This document shows positions 1-9,391 of a stretch of 64,000 nucleotides of DNA, in pieces. Origin of the DNA: Hyphomicrobium sp. CS1BSMeth3. GTDB lineage: Bacteria; Pseudomonadota; Alphaproteobacteria; Rhizobiales; Hyphomicrobiaceae. The translations under genes and the position numbers were made by a program. Every line of letters starts with the position of its first letter. Position 1 is the first letter of the stretch. Below the pieces are notes generated by a model. The model had not been told where the DNA came from and did no database searches. It saw nothing but the letters and a program-made list of their open reading frames with translations. The stretch spans positions 1,302,001-1,366,000 of the forward strand of contig NZ_FPEI01000006.1 of assembly GCF_900117415.1 (NCBI RefSeq). The letters run 5' to 3'.

Positions 1-1
1 C

Positions 2-775
2 CACATCGATCCTGCGTGGCTCACCTTCGACCTCAACAAGGAAGCCGCTTGGGCCAACAAGCCGGCGGCAATGGCAGGTGCCTCGCCGGGTGCAGCGAGC
101 GCGTTCACGCCGCAGGAGACACAGAGCGCGATCGCCCGCGCGATCAAGTCCGGCTATTCGGTCGGCATCGAGGCCGACCAGCTCCCGGCCGAGATGAACC
201 GCGGATATGCCGTGTCGGACCGCTTCAAGGCGAGCGTCCGGGCGGGCTTCGATGCTCCCATGGGCGATGAAATGCGCATGACGGCGGCCGGTGCCGAAGC
301 CAGATATGCCCTGGGCCGCCTCGGCCCCGCCATTTCCTGGGGCTGGAACACCGGCGTCGATATGAGCGTCCAATCCGGCCGCGGCACGCACGCGATCGAA
401 TCCGGGCCACAGTTCAAGTTCGGCGACGATCGGCTCGCGCTGACGCTCAGCCCGAAGGTGGCACACAATTTCGGGACTCATAACGAAGGCGATGTCGCCT
501 TCGCCTATGCGGCCGGCCTCAAGAGCGAGATCGCCAAGGGTGTTTCGCTGGGCATCGAGGCCTTCGGATCGACATCCGATATTGCCTCGGTCCCCGGCAC
601 GGCCCTGCAGACGCACCGTGGAGCCCCCGGCCTCTATGTGGGCCTCGGCCTCCTGCCGACCCAGATGCCGGATCTGAATGGCTCCAAGCTCTCGCTCGAG
701 ATCGGCGCCCTGACGGGCATGAGCGAGACCAATTCGGACTGGGCGGGCAAGTTCAAGGCCGCGGTGACCTGGTAG
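2..775 (+). CDS. Outer-membrane beta-barrel-like protein, 5'-truncated by window edge
   Basis: The reading frame is open from base 2 with no start, so the N-terminus and any signal peptide lie outside the window. About 257 residues are visible. The C-terminal two thirds alternates polar and hydrophobic residues in short strands rich in Gly, Ala and aromatics, and the protein ends in an aromatic residue (AAVTW), as outer-membrane barrels usually do. I do not recognise a specific family. A neighbouring convergent gene also encodes an outer-membrane barrel. The barrel assignment is an inference from composition and the C-terminal residue. Confidence 0.6.
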   Translation, partial: HIDPAWLTFDLNKEAAWANKPAAMAGASPGAASAFTPQETQSAIARAIKSGYSVGIEADQLPAEMNRGYAVSDRFKASVRAGFDAPMGDEMRMTAAGAEARYALGRLGPAISWGWNTGVDMSVQSGRGTHAIESGPQFKFGDDRLALTLSPKVAHNFGTHNEGDVAFAYAAGLKSEIAKGVSLGIEAFGSTSDIASVPGTALQTHRGAPGLYVGLGLLPTQMPDLNGSKLSLEIGALTGMSETNSDWAGKFKAAVTW

Positions 776-832
776 CGCTGAAAGCTCCAGGAGCCGGGGC
801 GCGCGCCTTCAATCTACAGCTCCCAAAATGAA

Positions 833-855
833 AGCGGGACCCAGAGGGTCCCGCT
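833..855 (-). terminator. Hairpin terminator between convergent genes
   Basis: A perfect 10-bp stem (AGCGGGACCC / GGGTCCCGCT) with a 3-base loop AGA lies between two convergent stop codons. Read on the minus strand the stem is followed by a T-rich run (TTCATTTTGGG), so it best serves the minus-strand barrel gene, but it may act in both directions. Confidence 0.7.
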
Positions 856-884
856 CGCAATCTTGCTGCCGGGAAGCAGTCAGA

Positions 885-1685
885 TCAGAAGGTCATCTTG
901 GCGGTGCCGACGAAGCGCGAGCCGCTGTGGAACAGGCTCTGCGACTGGAAAATGTCCAGATCCGAGTCCCAGTACCGCAGGTCGAGTGAGACCCGGTCCG
1001 TGAAGGCGAGCGTCACACCCGCGTTCCAGTAGATGTAGCTGCTCGTATCGAAAGCCACCTTGTAGGCGGAGTCGCCACCGTGCTGGTAGCCGATGAGTGC
1101 GCTGAAGGTCGGCGTGATCGAGCCGAGCTTCGGCAGCTCCTGGGCAAGCGCGCCTTCCACGGTCCAGACGCTGCCGGTCTCGCCAGTGTAGTCAGGCGAC
1201 CAGAAGCCGGTGACGCCCACGGTGCCGCCCTTCCACGGCGCGACCGAGGCACCCGCCTTCACTTCGAAGAAGTTGAACTCTCCGGCCGAATCCCGCGCCC
1301 GGGGATAGGTGTAGTAGATCACGCCGAAGTCGAAGCTGACCGGCCCGAGGACAGGCTTGATGCCGGCGGAGAACGTCAGCTCTGCCCAAGCTGCATTCCG
1401 ACCACCGCTGACCTCACCGAAGTCGACATTCGACATGAACACGCTGCCGTAGAGGATGCCATAGGTGAGATCCAACGTGCCCTGAACGGCCGGATCCTTC
1501 GCCGTCTGGGACTGGCCGCGGAAGACGTAGTCGTTGGTGACGGCAAAGCTTGCCGCCCATGCCAGCGTCCGGTCGCTGGGCGCCGGCTCATCCTTGAGGC
1601 CGCCAGCGGCAGCCGGTCCTGCGAGAAACGCGAGAGCCATCGCCCCCGCGATGCACTTCGCCACCGTCCCGATCCTCGTGGTCAT
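885..1685 (-). CDS. TorF/Gcw_chp-family (TIGR02001-type) outer-membrane protein
   Basis: 266 residues from the ATG at 1685, chosen because it is preceded by a GAGGGG Shine-Dalgarno sequence and opens a typical signal peptide (basic start, hydrophobic core ending AGPAAA-GG near residue 27). The frame continues 28 codons upstream without a signal-like start. The mature protein begins with the characteristic WAASFAVTNDYVFRGQSQT stretch of the TIGR02001/Gcw_chp family of proteobacterial outer-membrane proteins and ends with F (TAKMTF), the usual barrel C-terminus. Function in the family is poorly defined. Identification rests on the N-terminal motif and length. Confidence 0.8.
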   Translation of the reverse strand: MTTRIGTVAKCIAGAMALAFLAGPAAAGGLKDEPAPSDRTLAWAASFAVTNDYVFRGQSQTAKDPAVQGTLDLTYGILYGSVFMSNVDFGEVSGGRNAAWAELTFSAGIKPVLGPVSFDFGVIYYTYPRARDSAGEFNFFEVKAGASVAPWKGGTVGVTGFWSPDYTGETGSVWTVEGALAQELPKLGSITPTFSALIGYQHGGDSAYKVAFDTSSYIYWNAGVTLAFTDRVSLDLRYWDSDLDIFQSQSLFHSGSRFVGTAKMTF

Positions 1686-1890
1686 TGTTATTCGTCCCCT
1701 CGTCGCTCGTCGAATGCCCTGAGAATTCCCTGTGACAGGAATGTTGCGGATGGGAGGTGTTCCGCGCAAGCCGCGCTTTGGGTTTTGAGTGATGTTGCAA
1801 AGCGTGCGTGGCGCTTCCGTAACACTTTGGTGTTTATGGGCATTTTGCCAGTCTGGAATGCCTGCAAATTAGTCACATTTGGCCTCCAAC

Positions 1891-1917
1891 CTGCCTCTTT
1901 TGGCGCCAATTAGGCAG
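1891..1917. promoter_or_regulatory. Nested palindrome in divergent intergenic region
   Basis: The gap of about 380 bases between the minus-strand barrel gene and the plus-strand SDR gene holds an outer inverted repeat CTGCCT / AGGCAG enclosing a perfect 10-base palindrome TTGGCGCCAA (1900-1909). Its position between divergent genes suits an operator. No regulator is adjacent, so this is a guess from symmetry alone. I see no other feature in this gap. Confidence 0.3.
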
Positions 1918-2063
1918 CCAACGTCCTTTTCTCGAAGACCTTGTCGGATTGTCCGACACGCGCGATCATCCGCCCATCGCTTCTCAGCGGCTCCGGTGCG
2001 CACGACTCAGCCGGGCCGCAGCCAGGGGCAGATTGCCGGCGTCGCGGGCTGACGGAGCAGACG

Positions 2064-2840
2064 GTGGGAGGATCTAACGGAGCGGGCGCCCGGACGGCAT
2101 TGGTCACGGGAGCCGGCCGCAGAATTGGCAGGGCCATCGCGCTCGACCTCGCCCGCAATGGCTGGCGTGTCGGCGTGCACTACGCCGCCTCGCGTGACGA
2201 CGCCGAAGGGGTGGTTGCCGAGATCCGGGCTGCAGGGGGCCATGCGACTGCCCTTCGCGCTGATCTGGCGAATGCCGAGCAGGCCGCATCGCTCCTGCCG
2301 CAATGCACCGAAGCGATCGGAACGCCCGAGCTTCTGGTGAACAGTGCCGCGCTCTTTCTGGATGACCGCCTCGAGACCCTCGATGCAGCACAGTGGGACC
2401 GCCAGCACGCGGTCAATCTTCGGGCCCCGGTCCTGCTCGCCAAGGCATTTGCAGCGCATCTACCCGCTGATCGCCCCGGGCTGATCGTCAACATCGTCGA
2501 CCAGCGCGTATGGCGCCTGACCCCCGAGTTCTTCTCCTACACCATCGCGAAGGCCGGCCTCTATGCAGCGACCCAGACGCTGGCCCAGGCGCTCGCACCG
2601 CGCATCCGGGTGAACGCCATCGGGCCAGGGCCGGTCCTGGCAAGCATCCACCAGTCAGCGGCTGCCTTCGCAGAGGAGGTCGCCAGCACCCCCCTCCAGC
2701 GCGCCACGCCCCCCGAGGAGATCGCCGCCGCAGTCCGCTTCATCCTTGACGCGCCGTCGATGACCGGCCAGATGATCGCCCTCGATGCGGGGCAGCACCT
2801 CGCCTGGCCGGCACCGCCGGCGCCGGACGGAACGGATTGA
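2064..2840 (+). CDS. SDR-family oxidoreductase, possible pteridine reductase (FolM-like)
   Basis: Short-chain dehydrogenase/reductase. The nucleotide motif TGAGRRIG follows the first strand, NSAALF replaces the usual NNAG region, and the catalytic YTIAK (YxxxK) is present. The frame is open from 1941, but that adds about 40 residues without family resemblance before the Rossmann fold. The GTG at 2064 gives 258 residues, the usual size, and has GGAG upstream. The TGAxRRIG form and the location directly upstream of folB suggest a dihydromonapterin/pteridine reductase role in folate or pterin metabolism, as in FolM-type SDRs. That specificity is inference from context; the SDR family is clear. 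Confidence 0.75.
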   Translation: MGGSNGAGARTALVTGAGRRIGRAIALDLARNGWRVGVHYAASRDDAEGVVAEIRAAGGHATALRADLANAEQAASLLPQCTEAIGTPELLVNSAALFLDDRLETLDAAQWDRQHAVNLRAPVLLAKAFAAHLPADRPGLIVNIVDQRVWRLTPEFFSYTIAKAGLYAATQTLAQALAPRIRVNAIGPGPVLASIHQSAAAFAEEVASTPLQRATPPEEIAAAVRFILDAPSMTGQMIALDAGQHLAWPAPPAPDGTD

Positions 2841-2919
2841 CCGTCTGCACGCTTGTACGGCGACCAGATCTCGACCGAGCAAATAACCCCGCGAGCACCA
2901 GCACCCCCGAGATCGCACC

Positions 2920-3339
2920 ATGACCGAGCCGCTCGCCCCTTCGAGCACTTGTGCTGACCGCACGCCGGCAAGTGGCCACCGGCCGCTCAGACGCGTGTTC
3001 GTGCGCGACCTCGAGCTGATGGCCTCCGTCGGCGTCTATGAGCTCGAGAAGCGCTACGAGCAGCGCCTCATCATCTCCGCTGATCTCATGGTCCTCGATG
3101 ACTACGACGGACAATCCGACAACCTCGGCGCCGTGCTCGACTACAGCTCCGTCGTCTCGGGCATTCGCTCGATCGTCGAAAGCGGACACACGAACCTGCT
3201 CGAGACGCTGGCCGAGCGCATCGCCACGCGCTGCCTCGCCGACCCGCGCGTCGTGCGCGTGGTCGTGCGGCTCGAGAAGCCCGACATCGTCCCCGGCTGC
3301 CGCACGGTCGGCATCGAGATCGTGCGGGATAGGGCTTAA
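2920..3339 (+). CDS. folB: Dihydroneopterin aldolase FolB
   Basis: 139 residues, slightly longer than the usual 120 because of an N-terminal extension of about 25 residues. It converts 7,8-dihydroneopterin to 6-hydroxymethyl-dihydropterin and glycolaldehyde in folate synthesis. Family marks are VRDLELMASVGVYELEK at the start of the fold, the LLETLAERIA helix, and the C-terminal VRLEKPDIVPGC carrying the conserved catalytic lysine. It lies 79 bases downstream of the SDR gene, which may belong to the same pterin pathway. Confidence 0.9.
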   Translation: MTEPLAPSSTCADRTPASGHRPLRRVFVRDLELMASVGVYELEKRYEQRLIISADLMVLDDYDGQSDNLGAVLDYSSVVSGIRSIVESGHTNLLETLAERIATRCLADPRVVRVVVRLEKPDIVPGCRTVGIEIVRDRA

Positions 3340-3431
3340 CCAAGCGCCGCCGGCTGCTGGAAAGAAGTCCCCTCAATCTATGTCGTGCCTGCCGGCGGCC
3401 GCCATTCGGCTAGCTCAGCATTCATCGCGAC

Positions 3432-4739
3432 CTAGAGGATGAACTTCGAGAGGTCCGCGTTGCGTGCGAGATCACCGACGCGTGAGCGCACATAGGCGCC
3501 ATCCACCACGACCGTGTTGCCGCCGCGATCGGACGCATCGAACGAGATGTCGTCCAGCACGCGCTCGACAACCGTATGCAGGCGCCGCGCACCGATATTC
3601 TCCACGGTCGAGTTCACGGCGACCGCGATGTCGGCAATGGCATCGATGGCATCGTCGGTAAAGCTGAGCGTCAGGCCTTCGGTTCCCATGAGCGCGATGG
3701 TTTGCTTGACGAGGCTCGCCTGCGGCTCGGTGAGAATGCGGCGGAAGTCCTCGCGCGTGAGCGGCTTCAGCTCGACGCGGATCGGCAGGCGACCCTGCAG
3801 CTCCGGGAGCAGGTCCGAGGGTTTGGCCAGATGGAAGGCACCCGAGGCGATGAACAGAATGTGGTCGGTTTTGATTGGGCCGTACTTGGTCGCGACCGTC
3901 GTTCCCTCGATGAGCGGCAGGAGATCGCGCTGCACGCCCTCACGGCTCACATCCGCCCCACCACGGCCCGCCCCATCGCTGCGCGAGCAGATCTTGTCGA
4001 TCTCGTCGAGGAACACGATGCCGTTGTTCTCGACGAGCTTCACCGCTTCCACGGCGATCTGGTCGCTGTCGAGCAGCTTGTCGCTCTCCTGGCCGATGAG
4101 CTGCTCATAGCTCTGGCCGACCGTCAGGCGCCGCGTCTTCATGCGCTGGCCAAAGGCCTTGCCGAGCATCTCGCTGATATTCACCATGCCGACCTGACCG
4201 CCCGGAATGTCGAAGGTCGGGAAGCCCGGACCGCTGTCGGCAACCTGGATCTCGATCTCCTTGTCGTTGAGCTCATTCCCCCGGAGCCGCTTGCGGAACA
4301 CCTCGCGCGTCGAGGGCTGCGCGCCGGGGCCGACGAGGGCATCGAGCACGCGCTCCTCGGCATTCTTCTCGGCGAGCGCCTTGACCTCGCGGCGCTTCGT
4401 ATCGCGGACGAGGCCGATGCCGACCTCGACGAGATCGCGCACGATGCTGTCGACGTCCCGGCCGACATAGCCGACCTCGGTGAACTTCGTCGCCTCGACC
4501 TTGAGGAAGGGCGCGCCCGCAAGCCGCGCCAGCCGGCGCGAGATCTCCGTCTTGCCGCACCCCGTCGGGCCGATCATGAGGATGTTCTTCGGCTGGACTT
4601 CCTCGCGCAGCTCGCCTTCGAGCTGCTGGCGCCGCCAGCGATTCCTGAGTGCGATCGCGACGGCCCGCTTGGCGTCCTGCTGGCCGACGATATAGCGATC
4701 GAGCTCGGAGACGATCTCGCGGGGGGAGAAATTCGACAT
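3432..4739 (-). CDS. hslU: ATP-dependent protease ATPase subunit HslU
   Basis: 435 residues, the usual length. HslU (ClpY) is the AAA+ unfoldase that feeds substrates to the HslV peptidase. Walker A is GPTGCGKTE, Walker B is [10 protein letters not shown], an intermediate I-domain lies between them, and the C-terminus ends LSKFIL, the tail that inserts into and activates HslV. The start is preceded by a divergent intergenic region. hslV, normally next to hslU, is not found on either side: downstream is folB on the opposite strand and upstream is boxC. Confidence 0.97.
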   Translation of the reverse strand: MSNFSPREIVSELDRYIVGQQDAKRAVAIALRNRWRRQQLEGELREEVQPKNILMIGPTGCGKTEISRRLARLAGAPFLKVEATKFTEVGYVGRDVDSIVRDLVEVGIGLVRDTKRREVKALAEKNAEERVLDALVGPGAQPSTREVFRKRLRGNELNDKEIEIQVADSGPGFPTFDIPGGQVGMVNISEMLGKAFGQRMKTRRLTVGQSYEQLIGQESDKLLDSDQIAVEAVKLVENNGIVFLDEIDKICSRSDGAGRGGADVSREGVQRDLLPLIEGTTVATKYGPIKTDHILFIASGAFHLAKPSDLLPELQGRLPIRVELKPLTREDFRRILTEPQASLVKQTIALMGTEGLTLSFTDDAIDAIADIAVAVNSTVENIGARRLHTVVERVLDDISFDASDRGGNTVVVDGAYVRSRVGDLARNADLSKFIL

Positions 4740-4989
4740 TCAGCGTGGTCCTTGTACCGCGGCAGCCCGAACGGCGCCGCCCGAGCTGTTATCTGGCGTT
4801 CTCCAGCCGTTCGGGCAAGCCCCTCGCGGCAAGCCTTCGCTCAAGAGCTGAACCGCGGACTGACGATTCCCGTTGCGTCGGGCACCACAAGGGTGGACTC
4901 TGCCCCGAGCGCGGCGGTAGGCCCAGGTTTGCCCCAAGGATCCCCTCCAAGAGGACCATGCCGCCAGCGAAGAACCCAGGGAGGACGAT

Positions 4990-6675
4990 GTGAGCGACAC
5001 GACGGACAAGCCGGCGGCGCCCGCGAGGATCGACTTCGAGACCGCGCCCGAGCGCTACAAGCACTGGCGCATTGCCGTCGACGGCCCCGTCGCCGAGCTG
5101 ATCCTCGACGTCGACGAGAACGCGACGCTCCGGCCCGGCTACCAGCTCAAGCTGAACTCCTATGATCTCGGCGTCGATATCGAGCTGGCCGACGCCGTCC
5201 AGCGCCTGCGCTTCGAGCATCCGGGCGTCAAGGTCGTGGTGCTGCGCTCGGGCAAGGACCGCGTGTTCTGCGCCGGCGCCAATATTCGAATGCTCGCGGG
5301 ATCGAGCCACGCCCACAAGGTGAACTTCTGCAAGTTCACGAACGAGACGCGCTTCGCCATGGAGGATGCAAGCGCGGGATCGGGCCAGCGCTATCTCTGC
5401 GCCATTCAGGGAACGGCCGCCGGTGGCGGTTACGAGCTGGCGCTCGCCTGCGACGAGATCATTCTCGCCGACGATGGGAATTCGAGCGTGTCGCTGCCGG
5501 AATTGCCGCTGCTCGCGGTGCTCCCGGGCACGGGTGGGCTTACGCGCGTCACCGACAAGCGCAAAGTGCGCCGCGATCGCGCGGATGTTCTGTGCACATT
5601 GGAGGAAGGCCTCAAGGGCAAGCGTGCGGCCGACTGGCGCGTTGTCGATCAGGTCGTGCCGCGCTCGCGTATGGACGCGGCCGTGCGGGAGGCTGCCGCA
5701 CGGCTGGCGGCGCAGTCGGATCGGCCGAGCGACGTCGAGGGCATCAAGCTGACGCCGCTCAAACGAGCGAGTGACGGCGGCACCGTCACGTATTCAAGCC
5801 TGCGCGTCGAGATCGATCGGCCGGCGCGACGCGCGACGCTTGTCATTCTTGGGCCGGAGGCCGCACCGCCGGCGGATGCTGCGGCCATGCAGTGCGAAGG
5901 TGCAGCCTTCTGGCCGTTGCGCCTCTCGCGCGAGCTGGATGATGCGCTCTTGGATCTGCGCACGAACGAGCGCGACCTCGGCACGCTCGTCTTCAAGTCG
6001 GCGGGCGATCCGGCACGCGTGCTCGCCTATGACGCATTTCTCGAAGCGAACAGCGCGCATTGGCTCGCACGCGAGATCCTGCACCAGTGGAAGCGCGTGC
6101 TGAAGCGGATCGACCTCACCTCGCGCTCGCTCGTCGCGCTTGTCGAGCCCGGCTCCTGCTTTGCCGGCACGCTGGCGGAGATCGTGCTCGCCTGTGACCG
6201 CTCCTTCATGCTGATCGGCACGGAAAAGGGCGACAACCGTGCGGCGACGACGATGGCGCTCTCGCCGCTCAACTTCGGCGCCTATCCCATGAGCAATGGG
6301 CTTACACGCCTCGCGACGCGCTTTCTCGGCGAGCCCGAAAGCGTCGAGGCCGCACGCGCCGCTATCGGCAGCACGCTCGATGCCGAAGCCTGCGAGGAAG
6401 CCGGCCTCGTCACGATCGCCTACGACACGATCGACTATGCCGACGAGGTGCGCATCTTTCTCGAGGAGCGCGCGAGCTTTTCCGCTGACGGCCTCACCGG
6501 CCTCGAAGCGAACCTGCGCTTTGCCGGCCCCGAAACCATGGAGACGAAGGTCTTCGGCCGTCTCACGGCATGGCAGAACTGGATATTCCAGCGCCCGAAC
6601 GCGATCGGACCGGATGGCGCACTGAAGCGCTACGGCAGCGGCGTGAAGGCCGACTTCGATCCCGAGCGGGTTTAG
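4990..6675 (+). CDS. boxC: 2,3-epoxybenzoyl-CoA dihydrolase BoxC
   Basis: 561 residues, matching BoxC. The enzyme opens the ring of 2,3-epoxybenzoyl-CoA hydrolytically, giving 3,4-dehydroadipyl-CoA semialdehyde and formate, in the aerobic CoA-dependent benzoate (box) pathway. The protein holds two enoyl-CoA-hydratase/crotonase-like halves, with the oxyanion-region motif VFCAGANIRM and AIQGTAAGGGYELALACD in the N-terminal half. The start is GTG with GGGAGG 6-7 bases upstream. An ATG two bases earlier is out of frame and stops at once. It is co-directional with boxB, separated by a palindromic repeat. boxA and a benzoate-CoA ligase are not in the window. Confidence 0.93.
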   Translation: MSDTTDKPAAPARIDFETAPERYKHWRIAVDGPVAELILDVDENATLRPGYQLKLNSYDLGVDIELADAVQRLRFEHPGVKVVVLRSGKDRVFCAGANIRMLAGSSHAHKVNFCKFTNETRFAMEDASAGSGQRYLCAIQGTAAGGGYELALACDEIILADDGNSSVSLPELPLLAVLPGTGGLTRVTDKRKVRRDRADVLCTLEEGLKGKRAADWRVVDQVVPRSRMDAAVREAAARLAAQSDRPSDVEGIKLTPLKRASDGGTVTYSSLRVEIDRPARRATLVILGPEAAPPADAAAMQCEGAAFWPLRLSRELDDALLDLRTNERDLGTLVFKSAGDPARVLAYDAFLEANSAHWLAREILHQWKRVLKRIDLTSRSLVALVEPGSCFAGTLAEIVLACDRSFMLIGTEKGDNRAATTMALSPLNFGAYPMSNGLTRLATRFLGEPESVEAARAAIGSTLDAEACEEAGLVTIAYDTIDYADEVRIFLEERASFSADGLTGLEANLRFAGPETMETKVFGRLTAWQNWIFQRPNAIGPDGALKRYGSGVKADFDPERV

Positions 6676-6679
6676 CAAT

Positions 6680-6802
6680 TCTCCTTCTCCCCGTCCTTAC
6701 GGGGAGAAGGTCGGGATGAGGGGCGGGAGCTTGCGTGACGTTCGACTATGCCGCCGCCCCTCACCCTAGCCCTCTCCCCGCAAGAGCGGGGAGAGGGGAA
6801 GA
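6680..6802. repeat. Dispersed RPE-like inverted-repeat element between boxC and boxB
   Basis: About 120 bases filling the boxC-boxB gap. It has two outer hairpins, TTCTCCCCG/CGGGGAGAA on the left and CTCTCCCCGC/GCGGGGAGAG on the right, joined by GGGATGAGGGGCGGGAG and GCCCCTCACCCTAGCCCTC. A second copy in reverse orientation lies after ilvC (59818-59941). Such CTCACCCTAGCCCTCTCCCC elements are widely dispersed in rhizobial genomes. In this operon it could form strong hairpins in the boxCB transcript and change the boxC:boxB ratio; that effect is inference. Confidence 0.8.
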
Positions 6803-6817
6803 GAACAGGAGGAACGG

Positions 6818-8275
6818 ATGACAACAAACGCCCAAGGCGCCGTCGATTACTCGACGAAGATCCCGAACAACGTCGGCCTCAATGACGACCAGCGCGTGCT
6901 GAAGGCGCTGGAGCAATGGCATCCCGGCTATATCGACTGGTGGATGACCATGGGGCCCGAGGGTTTCCAGACTTCCGACGTCTATCTGCGCACAGCGATC
7001 TCGATCGGTCCCAAGGGCTGGGCCAAGTTCGACTACGTGAAAATGCCAGAGTACCGCTGGGGCATCCTGCTCGCGCCGCAGGACGAGAGCCGCATGGTGA
7101 ACTTCGGCGCCCACAAAGGCGAGAAGGCCTGGCAGGAAGTGCCGGGCGAGTACCGCGCCATGCTCCGCCGCCTCGTCGTCATCCAGGGCGATACGGAGCC
7201 CGCGAGCGTCGAGCAGCAACGCCACCTCGGCAAGACCGCACCGTCGCTCTACGACATGCGCAATCTCTTCCAGGTGAATGTCGAGGAGGGCCGGCACCTC
7301 TGGGCCATGGTCTATCTCCTGCACAAGTACTTCGGCCGTGACGGGCGCGAGGAAGCGGACGGCTTGCTGCAACGCCGCTCGGGTGATCTGGACAAGCCGC
7401 GCATGCTCGGCGCCTTCAACGAGTCGACACCGGACTGGCTCTCGTTCTTCATGTTCACGTTCTTCACGGACCGCGACGGCAAGATGCAGCTCGAGAGCCT
7501 CGCACAATCGGGCTTCGATCCGCTCTCGCGCACCTGCCGCTTCATGTTGACGGAAGAAGCGCACCACATGTTCGTCGGCGAGACGGGCGTCGGGCGCACC
7601 ATCGAGCGCACGTGCGAGGCCATGAAAGCGGCCGGCATCGAGGACCCTTACGACATCAATCGCGTGCGGGCGCTCGGCGTCGTCGACCTGCCGACCCTGC
7701 AGAAGAAGGCGAACCTGCACTTCTCGCTCTCGCTCGACCTCTTCGGCTCCGAGGTCTCGACCAATGCCGCGAATTTCTACAACTCGGGCCTCAAAGGGCG
7801 CTTCAACGAAACGCGCCTCGATGACGATCACCTGCTGACGAGCGCGACCTATCCGGTGCTCAAGTTCGTCGATGGCGCCATCAGGATGGTGGACGAGCCG
7901 GCGCTGACGGCGATCAACATGCGGCTTCGTGACGACTACGTGAAAGACTGCCAGGGCGGCGTCTCGCGCTGGAACCGCATCATCGAGAAGGCCGGCATCA
8001 AGTTCCAGCTCACGCTGCCGTCGGTCGCGTTCAACCGCGCGATCGGCGAGTTCCGCAATATCCATGCCTCGCCCGAAGGCCAGCTCCTCTCGGACGGCGA
8101 ATGGGCCGCGCGCAAGGACGAATGGCTCCCCTCGAAGGATGATGGTGCCTTCATCGAGAGCCTCATGAAGCCTTGCTGGGATCGCGGAAAGTACGCGGGC
8201 TGGATATCGCCGCCCAAGGTCGGCATCGACAGCAAGCCCGGCGACTTCGAGTACGTGAAGATTGCGGTTTCGTAA
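6818..8275 (+). CDS. boxB: Benzoyl-CoA 2,3-epoxidase subunit BoxB
   Basis: 485 residues, the usual length. BoxB is the di-iron oxygenase component that epoxidises benzoyl-CoA to 2,3-epoxybenzoyl-CoA, using electrons from the BoxA reductase. Iron-ligand motifs are visible as EEGRH near residue 157-160 and EEAHH around residue 247-251 (paired ExxH). The start has AGGAGG at good spacing. Its product is the BoxC substrate, and the two genes are adjacent and co-directional. The reductase boxA and the ligase must be encoded elsewhere or be replaced by other proteins. Confidence 0.95.
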   Translation: MTTNAQGAVDYSTKIPNNVGLNDDQRVLKALEQWHPGYIDWWMTMGPEGFQTSDVYLRTAISIGPKGWAKFDYVKMPEYRWGILLAPQDESRMVNFGAHKGEKAWQEVPGEYRAMLRRLVVIQGDTEPASVEQQRHLGKTAPSLYDMRNLFQVNVEEGRHLWAMVYLLHKYFGRDGREEADGLLQRRSGDLDKPRMLGAFNESTPDWLSFFMFTFFTDRDGKMQLESLAQSGFDPLSRTCRFMLTEEAHHMFVGETGVGRTIERTCEAMKAAGIEDPYDINRVRALGVVDLPTLQKKANLHFSLSLDLFGSEVSTNAANFYNSGLKGRFNETRLDDDHLLTSATYPVLKFVDGAIRMVDEPALTAINMRLRDDYVKDCQGGVSRWNRIIEKAGIKFQLTLPSVAFNRAIGEFRNIHASPEGQLLSDGEWAARKDEWLPSKDDGAFIESLMKPCWDRGKYAGWISPPKVGIDSKPGDFEYVKIAVS

Positions 8276-8480
8276 CTCGTGATCGTCTCGTCGGAGTGGT
8301 ATGTGCTGCCCGTCGTATCGTGGCCGCCTTAACTAAGAGCGGTCACAATCGCGCCATTTCGCTGGCGCTTGGCTTGGCGAGAGGACAGCAACCGACTAAG
8401 GCTGAGCCGCCCCGAACCGCCGGGCGTACCGATTGCCCCGCGGTAGCGTTCGGGTTTCCGCCCCAACTGAGGATCGCACT

Positions 8481-9380
8481 GTGAACAAAGTGATGAAGGC
8501 CGTCATCGCCGCTGCGCTGCTCGCCGCACCGCTGCCCACCGCGATCCACATCGCGCAAACTGCCAAGGCCCAAGACAAAGCCCAAGAGAAGCTCGTCGCC
8601 AAGGTCAATGGCAAGGCCATCACCGAGTCCGACATGCAGCTCGCCGAGGCCGAGATCGGCAGCGAGCTCGGCAGCATCCCCCCCGAGGCGCGCCGGCGCG
8701 TGGTCCTCGAGTATGTCATCGAGAACCAGCTCTTTGCCGATGCCGCCGAAGCAGCCAAGCTCGGCAGTGGCGCAGCCTTCGACGAGCGCATGAACTACTG
8801 GCGGCGTCGGGCGCTGCGCGAATACTACTTCGAGGCCGAGCTGAACAAGTCCGTCAGCGACGCCGACGCGAAGAAGTTCTACGACCAGCAGGTCAGCGGC
8901 GCGAAGGCGCAGGAAGAAGTCCGTGCGCGCCACATCCTCGTCGAGACCGAAGCACAGGCGAAGGAGCTTCTGGAGCGGATCAACAAGGGCGAGGACTTCG
9001 TCGCGCTCGCCAAGGCGAACTCCAAGGATCCCGGCAGCAAGGGTGAAGGTGGCGACCTCGGATACTTCGGCAAAGGACAGATGGTGCCCGTGTTCGAGGA
9101 GACGGCTTTCAACCTGAAGCCCGGCCAGGTATCGGCACCCGTGCAGAGCCAGTTCGGCTGGCACCTCGTGAAGCTCGAGGATCGCCGCCAGCGCGGCGCG
9201 CCGCCGTTCGATGCCATCAAGGAGCGCATCATCGCCTCGATGATCCACCGCAAGGCGCAGGAAGTCGCGGCCGATCTGAGAGCCAAGGCGCAGCTCGAGT
9301 ACGTCGATCCGGCGATCAAGGCGCAGATTGACCAGGAGCGCGCCATCAAGCCGGTGCCCGCACCCGCGCCCAAGCAGTAA
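8481..9380 (+). CDS. Periplasmic parvulin-type peptidyl-prolyl isomerase
   Basis: 299 residues from GTG 8481 (AGGA upstream); an ATG at 8493 is also possible. A signal peptide spans about residues 5-30 (MKAVIAAALLAAPLP...AKA), followed by a SurA/PrsA-type N-terminal chaperone region (VNGKAITESDMQLAE) and a parvulin domain with RARHILVET, GGDLGYFGKGQMVP and FGWHLVKLED. It should catalyse prolyl isomerisation and assist folding of exported proteins, probably outer-membrane proteins. The C-terminal tail is Pro/Ala/Lys-rich. The gene is monocistronic and convergent with lipB, with 11 bases between the stops. Confidence 0.92.
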   Translation: MNKVMKAVIAAALLAAPLPTAIHIAQTAKAQDKAQEKLVAKVNGKAITESDMQLAEAEIGSELGSIPPEARRRVVLEYVIENQLFADAAEAAKLGSGAAFDERMNYWRRRALREYYFEAELNKSVSDADAKKFYDQQVSGAKAQEEVRARHILVETEAQAKELLERINKGEDFVALAKANSKDPGSKGEGGDLGYFGKGQMVPVFEETAFNLKPGQVSAPVQSQFGWHLVKLEDRRQRGAPPFDAIKERIIASMIHRKAQEVAADLRAKAQLEYVDPAIKAQIDQERAIKPVPAPAPKQ

Positions 9381-9391
9381 GAGACGCGCGG

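Noticed and set aside
3576-5165. A 529-codon open frame antisense to hslU
   Set aside because: It is opposite a complete HslU with all motifs and has no family resemblance.
6761-8065. A 434-codon open frame antisense to boxB
   Set aside because: It mirrors the BoxB reading frame, has no motif, and starts and ends within it.
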